The position numbers and the translations under genes were made by a program. From contig JACRBJ010000008.1 in the NCBI GenBank assembly GCA_016234555.1, positions 1 through 64,000 on the forward strand: 64,000 bases of DNA, read 5' to 3'. Positions 58,418 through 64,000 of this stretch are shown here, in pieces. Each line of letters starts with the position of its first letter. Positions within the stretch are counted from its first letter, which is position 1. The notes beneath the pieces are model-generated. The model saw only the letters and a program-made list of their open reading frames with translations, searched no databases and had not been told where the DNA came from. Source of the DNA: Chloroflexota bacterium (GTDB lineage: Bacteria; Chloroflexota; Anaerolineae; Anaerolineales; Villigracilaceae).

Positions 58418-59248
58418 TCAAACCTCGTGTTTGGGTGTTTCGGCAAAGAGTTCGATCAGGGTGACTGAATCAACGGATAAGTCGCCGGTGAGGAATTCCG
58501 GGCGGATGCGCCCGCCCATTTTCTTCAACTCATCCTCCTGCCGCGCCAGCACGTTCACCTGTACCCGCCCAAAATATTTCCCTAAGATGTTTCGGTAATC
58601 GGGCAGGCGGTGGCGATTGAGGTTGCTGGTTGGGTTGAGGAAGTTCCTCCAGACCGTTTCGGAGTAGGCGAGCATCTCGAAGGGATACTTGAAGTAATGG
58701 TCTCGCAGGTCGACGAAGTGCAGGTGTGATCCCTGCGGGGCGGTCAATTTTGCAAGGGCGGCTGTAATGCCTTCCACATCGCCCAAATGCTCGTAAACGG
58801 AGGTGCTCAAGACCAGGTCCGCGCTGGAAATCTGCGTCTGGATTTTCGCGTCACGGATGTCGCCATGAAGCAGGGTGACATGCTCGGGGCGCGGCAACAC
58901 TTCGCCGTTTGCGGACTGGAGGTAATTCCCGTATTTCGGAAGCAGTTCCAAATTCCGTTCATGATCCAGCAAGACGAAATGATCGCACAGGATGACATGA
59001 GCGGCTCCCTGCTCAAGCAGTTCCACTCCGACGGCGAAACGTCCGCCGTAACCGAACACCAGCACCCGCTGTCCCTTGATGGACTTGCCATGCTGGTTCA
59101 ACCCGTTCAGATATTGCTCCACAGCCGCCAGCGGGTTGCTCGACTCCAGACCGGGACGGATGATCCACCTGTGCTTCAGGAGGAAACGCGCAATGCCTTC
59201 AGGCATGAAATGACGTGCGAGACGAAGAAACAGGTAACGAATATTCAA
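58418..59248 (-). CDS. SAM-dependent methyltransferase-like protein
   Basis: 276 aa beginning with TTG at 59248 (AAGGAAAT upstream, 13 bases after the preceding stop). Motif I is VLVFGYGGRFAVGVELLE, the acidic VILCDHFVLLDHE follows, and motif IV is ADLVLSTSVYEHLGDVEGI. The C-terminus is helical. Located in a glycosyltransferase cluster, it may methylate a sugar or a glycan carrier; this is inference. Confidence 0.7.
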   Translation of the reverse strand: MNIRYLFLRLARHFMPEGIARFLLKHRWIIRPGLESSNPLAAVEQYLNGLNQHGKSIKGQRVLVFGYGGRFAVGVELLEQGAAHVILCDHFVLLDHERNLELLPKYGNYLQSANGEVLPRPEHVTLLHGDIRDAKIQTQISSADLVLSTSVYEHLGDVEGITAALAKLTAPQGSHLHFVDLRDHYFKYPFEMLAYSETVWRNFLNPTSNLNRHRLPDYRNILGKYFGRVQVNVLARQEDELKKMGGRIRPEFLTGDLSVDSVTLIELFAETPKHEV

Positions 59249-59260
59249 GTTATATTTCCT

Positions 59261-61342
59261 TCATGGCAACACGGAGGAACAATCCACTGTATCCTCTCTG
59301 GGAACAAGAAGCTGTACGTTGACGTTTTTCATCGTTTCCAAAGGTGTGTAATAACACATCACGGGTCTCGTCACCCACTTTACCCATGCATTATTCTCTT
59401 CCCCAAACTCAAACACTGAAATATCCTTTTTCGATCTTGCCATTGGCTGGGAGATGATCAGGGAAAATCGATGAGCAGCAAGGTCTGCATAAAACCCGTC
59501 AAAGTAGGCGGCGTCTTCGCTCATTGCCCTGTCCATGAGGAGTTTCTTTTCATAATCGGGCACAAGCGGTACATCCTTAATATATCCAAAGGTAAGCAAT
59601 TGACGCTGGTCCATGAAAAGGACTTCACCCTGCGTTTTGGCTTTGTCCACCGCACCCTGGATAAGTCGAAGGGCAGAATCAACCTCATCCTGCGCGGGGA
59701 GTACCTGTATTTCGCTTCCGCTTTTGGCGCCAGAAAGGGTCTTTAGCCAGGATGCATTTTCGCCGAAATGATAGGATTGCATTTGTCCAAGAGGCTGGAG
59801 TCCGGGTATTGCAAACAGCAGGACAAGGGCAAGCTTTACCCAGAGGGGATAAAGATGGACCCTGTTGTTCATCAACCATTCACCTCCACCGTTTTGCCAG
59901 GCAATGATCGCGGTAAAAACAAGCCCGATCAGGAACATATCCGTATTGTGCAAATCACCGCCACCGCCAATTTTCGTACTGACAACCAGTCCGACAACTA
60001 AAAAAGCCAGTAAGGGCACAATCATCGCCAGCTTTTGCCAGATGTTGGGAGTCCATTTCCTTGTGAGGAGTAAATAAGTCAGAAACGCCATTAGGGGCAG
60101 CGTAGCAATCGCCAATCCCACTATGATTCCAGGTCCGTAAGTCTCGTTGGGCAGGAGGCGGTACCATAAAAGCGGCTGGGTTGGGGCGGAAACTCTCGAA
60201 ATGGCAGATACCACGGAAATTCCCGAGTCTACTTGCGGGCCGCCTACAAACAGACTCACAATCGCTGATCCATACTGTCCTCCCGCCATTCCAACCAGTC
60301 CAAGCAAGACAGCCCGCACCCATACATTGGTGTCCAATCTGTTGTTTTGTAATGACGCTCCTGCCAATTCCAACATACCAAGCCAGATACCAGGCGCAAA
60401 AAGCCAAGTGAACCGGCTTTCATGAGCGACATACCCTGTCACTGCAATGAGCGGAAGAGCAAGCCACAGCGGTCTTTTCCAGAGCAGAGCCACAACCATG
60501 GCGCACAGAATAAGCGGCGTGTGAATGGGTCCCTGCTTGAGGAAAATAAACACCCAGAGGGAACCGAGCAGCCATATTTTTAAGTTCGACCGGTCGAAAC
60601 GGAACACAGCAAAGCCGAGCAACAGATAAGGAACAATGGTTATCAGCGCAATCCAAAATCTCTCCATTCCAATCGTGAGACCAGGAATGAGGAAGGGCAA
60701 AGCACCAATAAATTGTCGATTAGTTTCCAAAAAAACGAAAATTTCACGGTCAGCAGGATAATCATACAATTGCCTGCCAAAAAGGACTGAGTAATCCCAC
60801 ATCCGGTTACCTTCGGACCACCCAAGTGAAAACGGGTAGTTTGTTACCTCCTTAAATGAAGCGGCAAGGGTAAACGCACTTGAGGTCAACAGGATGGCAA
60901 CAATAAATTCCCCCCACCCTGGCATCGAATCATCTTTTGCAAGAAACATGGCAAGCAGAAAGACCAGCAGACTCCACATCAATATTCTGATATAGATGTC
61001 ACTAAAGACCTTTCCCCATGACGTGTATTGAAGGAACCAGACAGGAAAGGCAAGAATAAGAAAAAAAACAAGCCAGCGAAAGACGCCCAGTCGTTGTTGG
61101 AGAATAAGCAATTTTTCCAAAGACCACTGAATTTTTTGGGGTCTCCATATTGCAACGCCGGAAAAAAAGACACCGAGCACGCAAACCAGGACATACAAAA
61201 GATATGCCAGTCCCCACTTCAAGGAATATTCCCCCCACCATTCCCCTGTCCCCCAGGCGATTTTTTGAAATCCCTGAGAGGATTGAAACCATACGTAGGT
61301 AATAAAAGTAAAAAGCAAAAACCTGCCTGTATTTCGTTTCAT
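59261..61342 (-). CDS. Multi-helix membrane protein, paralogue of the gene at 62542
   Basis: 693 aa from the ATG at 61342 (an in-frame TTG precedes it). About 13 transmembrane helices and a C-terminal soluble domain (~540-693) ending CYYTPLETMKNVNVQLLVPR. Motifs QGPIHTPLILCAMVVAL, SRFTWLFAPGIWLGMLE and STKIGGGGDLHNTDMFLIGL are shared nearly word for word with the gene at 62542. The overall plan resembles GT-C-type glycosyltransferases or polysaccharide polymerases, but I know no characterised homologue. It starts four bases after the GT4 gene. Confidence 0.72.
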   Translation of the reverse strand: MKRNTGRFLLFTFITYVWFQSSQGFQKIAWGTGEWWGEYSLKWGLAYLLYVLVCVLGVFFSGVAIWRPQKIQWSLEKLLILQQRLGVFRWLVFFLILAFPVWFLQYTSWGKVFSDIYIRILMWSLLVFLLAMFLAKDDSMPGWGEFIVAILLTSSAFTLAASFKEVTNYPFSLGWSEGNRMWDYSVLFGRQLYDYPADREIFVFLETNRQFIGALPFLIPGLTIGMERFWIALITIVPYLLLGFAVFRFDRSNLKIWLLGSLWVFIFLKQGPIHTPLILCAMVVALLWKRPLWLALPLIAVTGYVAHESRFTWLFAPGIWLGMLELAGASLQNNRLDTNVWVRAVLLGLVGMAGGQYGSAIVSLFVGGPQVDSGISVVSAISRVSAPTQPLLWYRLLPNETYGPGIIVGLAIATLPLMAFLTYLLLTRKWTPNIWQKLAMIVPLLAFLVVGLVVSTKIGGGGDLHNTDMFLIGLVFTAIIAWQNGGGEWLMNNRVHLYPLWVKLALVLLFAIPGLQPLGQMQSYHFGENASWLKTLSGAKSGSEIQVLPAQDEVDSALRLIQGAVDKAKTQGEVLFMDQRQLLTFGYIKDVPLVPDYEKKLLMDRAMSEDAAYFDGFYADLAAHRFSLIISQPMARSKKDISVFEFGEENNAWVKWVTRPVMCYYTPLETMKNVNVQLLVPREDTVDCSSVLP

Positions 61343-61346
61343 CAAT

Positions 61347-62435
61347 CTACTCCAGGGCTAATAATTCAGAAAAGTAAAGAAGACGATCTGCCTCTTTGCG
61401 CGCCTGATCAATTTCCATTATCTGGCTGCGATCCACACGAAAGCCGTGCATCCGATAGGCAAAGTCGCGGATTTCCTGATAATGTGTACGGATGTTGTCT
61501 TCCTTGTTGGGGATTTTCAAAAGAAAGTCGTGGGGTAAATGGTCCAGGTCGGTATCGATGTAGGCGACAATCAGGGGTAATCCAAAGGCAAGACATTCGC
61601 GACTTTTAAGCGGGGAAGCCTCCTCCATCTGCTTTCTGTGCAGAGCCAGGGAACTAATGGCAACATCGGCGGACGCCAGTATTTTTTGATATTCCCCCAT
61701 CGACAGGTACCCATGCAGGGTGATGTTTTCGGGCAGCGGCTCACACTCGGGAAGCTCACTATACCCCACAATATCGATGTGAACGTCGGGGACAAGCATG
61801 GCAAGCGCAACCATTTTATCCACACCATTCCAGAGGTAGCCGGGGGTGCCGATAAAAACAAGGCGCGGGATTTTATTCGCCGGCGGCGGCAGTTGGGGAA
61901 AGCTTTTCAGGTCCACTCCATTCGCAATCACGCGCGTCGGTTTCCCATAGGAAGCAAAGGCGGGGGAAATCGCCAGTTCACGCGAAACTGTTACCAGTCC
62001 ACGCACCCGGCGGAGGAATATCCCGCGCGTAAGGCGATTATACAGGCTGTAGAGATATCCAAGCCCCTCATGTTGTGTAAGGTCGTTGGTGTTGATCTCC
62101 TCCACCACTGGAGCAAAATCCATCAACCGATGCGCGGGATAAACATAAATGCTATAACGAAGGTAGATCAAGTCTGGGCGAAAATCGCGTATTGCCGCCA
62201 GCATCCTGGTCATGGCGCGAATACGATTTATCTCCGTTCCAATCCTTCCAGATATTGCATAGAAGAAATAATCCGCCTCGATCAATTCAGAATGCAGTTC
62301 CTGGTGCGAAGTATGCATAAATAAACGGGCTTCATGTCCCATTGCATTCCAGGCTGCAACCTGTGAGTGGATTTTTTTGCCCACGCCGCTGTTGTGGGTT
62401 CGGGGCCAGTGAAGACTGATATAAGCAATACGCAT
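61347..62435 (-). CDS. Glycosyltransferase family 4 (GT-B) protein
   Basis: 362 aa. The N-terminal half begins RIAYISLHWPRTHNSGVGKK. The C-terminal domain has LVFIGTPGYLWNGVDKMVAL, ITLHGYLSMGEYQKILASAD and ISSLALHRKQMEEASPLKSRECLAFGLPLIV, the E(x7)E-type donor-binding region of GT4 enzymes. It transfers a sugar from a nucleotide donor in the cytoplasm, probably onto a lipid-linked glycan. It lies between the two paralogous membrane proteins. Confidence 0.9.
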   Translation of the reverse strand: MRIAYISLHWPRTHNSGVGKKIHSQVAAWNAMGHEARLFMHTSHQELHSELIEADYFFYAISGRIGTEINRIRAMTRMLAAIRDFRPDLIYLRYSIYVYPAHRLMDFAPVVEEINTNDLTQHEGLGYLYSLYNRLTRGIFLRRVRGLVTVSRELAISPAFASYGKPTRVIANGVDLKSFPQLPPPANKIPRLVFIGTPGYLWNGVDKMVALAMLVPDVHIDIVGYSELPECEPLPENITLHGYLSMGEYQKILASADVAISSLALHRKQMEEASPLKSRECLAFGLPLIVAYIDTDLDHLPHDFLLKIPNKEDNIRTHYQEIRDFAYRMHGFRVDRSQIMEIDQARKEADRLLYFSELLALE

Positions 62436-62541
62436 ATTAAATCAACAGACCTGGGATGTACTGTTCTCCTATGGCAACAGACTGTTTGGCGCTGGAATAA
62501 AAACGGAAAAACTGGCAGGTAAAGTTCAAGTCAAGCCTCTC

Positions 62542-64000
62542 TCATGGCAGTATGGCAGAGCAATCTTCAACGCCCTCAGCAGGAACAAGGAGTTGCACGT
62601 TAACAGCTTGTATTGTTTTCAGGGGCGTGTAATAACATAATACAGGAGCCGATACCCATTTTACCCATGCATTGTTCTCTTCAGCAAACTCGTCGGTACC
62701 ATCCTGGACAGTGGTACGCAACGGTTCACTGATTATTAGTGAAAAACGCCGGGCAGTCAAGTCAGCGTAAAATTTGTAAAAATAGTCCGCATCTTCGCTC
62801 AATGCCTGATTCATCAGCATCTTCTTTTCATACTCCGGCACGAGAGCAACATCTGTAATAGCGCCAAACGTAAGCAATTGACGCTGATCAATAAACAGGA
62901 CATCTCCCTGCAGCCTGGCTTTATCAACTTCACTTTGGATAATCTCAACGGAAGAAACAACCTCTGCGCGGGTGGGCAGCATGTCCAGCGCAGATTCGCT
63001 TGGGGAATCGGAAAGGGTTTTTAGCCATGATGCATCCTCTCCAAACTGGCGGGATCCCAGTTCAAACAAGGCGGTGGTTGAAGAACTCACCAGCAAGGCA
63101 ACAACCACAATCCTCATTACTGGATGAATGCCGGCAACATCTTGAAACCATTCACTGCCACCGTTATACCAGGCGAGCACGCCCATAAAAAGCAGACCGA
63201 TCAGAAACATATCCATGTTATGCAGATCGCCGCCACCGCCAATCTTTGTACTGGCAACCAGTCCCACCGCGAGAAATGCAAGCAACGGGAGAACAAGGAC
63301 AAGTTTTTGCAGTCTACCCAACGTCCAGAGCTTTGTCACTGAAAGATATGTCAAAATAATTACCAATGGCGCAATTGCCAGCAGGAGGGAGAGCAATATG
63401 CCTTTATCATAGGTCGAGTTTGGAAGCAGGCGATACCAAAGCAGGGGTTGGATTGTAATAACATTAACAACACGATCAAAAAAGTTGGGGGACGTACCCT
63501 CCGCTGCGGGAGCAGGGGAAGGTGTGACCGTCACAGGCGATTCGGCAATTACGGTTGCAACCGGGGTCGCCGCAGTCGAGGCGGGGGATGATGCCATCAG
63601 TGCCCTTGCTGAGTCAAGCAAGTTGGGCAGTACAAAACCACCAAAGATTCCCAAGGCTCCCAATATCAAAGCCCGCTTCCAGGCTGGTGGGACGGATTTG
63701 CGATCCGCCGGCAAAGTGAGGAATTTCGATGAAAATTCCAGCATGAATATCCAGATGCCCGGAGCAAACAACCATGTAAAGCGGCTGGCTTCGGCAAAGT
63801 ACCCTGCCCCCATCACCAGCGGAATTGCATATCGCAACGGCGCATTCCATGCCAGAGCAACCATTGCAGCGCTTAACACCAGCGGCGGATGGATCGGTCC
63901 CTGTTTGAGGAAAAGGAATGTCCACAAAACAAGCAGAAGCCATGATATCCTGTTCTTCGCAGACCTGCGAAAGAGCGCCAAGCCAAGTATGAAATACGGG
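62542..64000 (-). CDS. Multi-helix membrane protein, paralogue of 59261-61342 (partial at window end)
   Basis: The frame is open to the right window edge, so the N-terminus is missing; at least 485 residues are present. It shares KQGPIHPPLVLSAAMVALAW, SRFTWLFAPGIWIFMLEF and STKIGGGGDLHNMDMFLIGL with the upstream paralogue, and a similar C-terminal domain ending CYYTPLKTIQAVNVQLLVPA. A Thr/Pro/Ala-rich insertion (AATPVATVIAESPVTVTPSP) is present here but not in the paralogue. Its function is as for the paralogue. Confidence 0.75.
   Translation of the reverse strand, partial: PYFILGLALFRRSAKNRISWLLLVLWTFLFLKQGPIHPPLVLSAAMVALAWNAPLRYAIPLVMGAGYFAEASRFTWLFAPGIWIFMLEFSSKFLTLPADRKSVPPAWKRALILGALGIFGGFVLPNLLDSARALMASSPASTAATPVATVIAESPVTVTPSPAPAAEGTSPNFFDRVVNVITIQPLLWYRLLPNSTYDKGILLSLLLAIAPLVIILTYLSVTKLWTLGRLQKLVLVLPLLAFLAVGLVASTKIGGGGDLHNMDMFLIGLLFMGVLAWYNGGSEWFQDVAGIHPVMRIVVVALLVSSSTTALFELGSRQFGEDASWLKTLSDSPSESALDMLPTRAEVVSSVEIIQSEVDKARLQGDVLFIDQRQLLTFGAITDVALVPEYEKKMLMNQALSEDADYFYKFYADLTARRFSLIISEPLRTTVQDGTDEFAEENNAWVKWVSAPVLCYYTPLKTIQAVNVQLLVPAEGVEDCSAILP

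Overview
This 64 kb window looks like a chromosomal segment of an uncultured or environmental Chloroflexota bacterium of the Anaerolineae type. That placement is an inference from gene content: very large membrane proteins of the DUF2298 ('YYY') and PMT/ArnT kinds, a secreted CAP-LysM protein, zinc-ribbon/TPR proteins, a lipoprotein fusing a thioredoxin fold to a cyclophilin, and mixed use of Shine-Dalgarno and apparently leaderless genes. The base composition is moderately GC-rich, except for three AT-rich ORFs that stand out as acquired. I saw no rRNA, tRNA, CRISPR array or phage structural gene. All coordinates and domain positions were read by eye.

Region 1 (1-13.1 kb) holds small and mid-sized cellular genes: a transposase tail, a truncated HU-like ORF, an ECF sigma factor with a near-consensus promoter, a CAP-LysM protein, a pentapeptide-TIR protein, a LacI regulator whose 14-bp operator occurs before both itself and a ParB-like gene, a bacteriohemerythrin, and a minus-strand cluster (NUDIX, TPR/zinc ribbon, TrmI, thioredoxin-cyclophilin lipoprotein, HExxH protease). 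Region 2 (13.1-27.8 kb) holds rarA with a phosphatase, two tandemly duplicated OafA-like acyltransferases followed by a histidine phosphatase and an Smr protein, a GCS2-M20 fusion, an aminotransferase behind a candidate attenuator, a VOC/DUF/ABM operon behind a palindrome-containing promoter, PilZ and rsmI.

Region 3 (27.8-33.7 kb) contains a single AT-rich gene bounded by integron attC-like sequences, then a cNMP-binding SpoIIE phosphatase, a deoxynucleoside kinase and an ABC-2 exporter. Region 4 (33.7-46 kb) carries two giant minus-strand membrane proteins (1558 and 1811 aa) and a divergent GT-C-like membrane protein, probably serving envelope glycan or glycoprotein synthesis. Region 5 (47.7-50.3 kb) is the clearest accessory island. 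It has three copies of one strong hairpin, six 22-bp tandem repeats, and two AT-rich genes (a membrane-anchored protein and an FRG-domain protein) separated by attC-like sites homologous to those near 28 kb.

Region 6 (50.4-64 kb) has an S10 peptidase, a phosphoglucose/phosphomannose isomerase, a methyltransferase, a beta-lactamase-fold hydrolase, a small ORF overlapping an APH-type kinase, and a minus-strand envelope cluster (membrane glycosyltransferase-like proteins, a methyltransferase, a GT4 glycosyltransferase and a paralogue cut by the window end). The features I would follow first are the two attC-bounded cassette loci without an integrase, the Thr/Asn-rich leader ORF plus terminator before the aminotransferase, the repeated TANAAT-N6/7-ATG leaderless starts, and palindromic repeats, including two inside a coding region.
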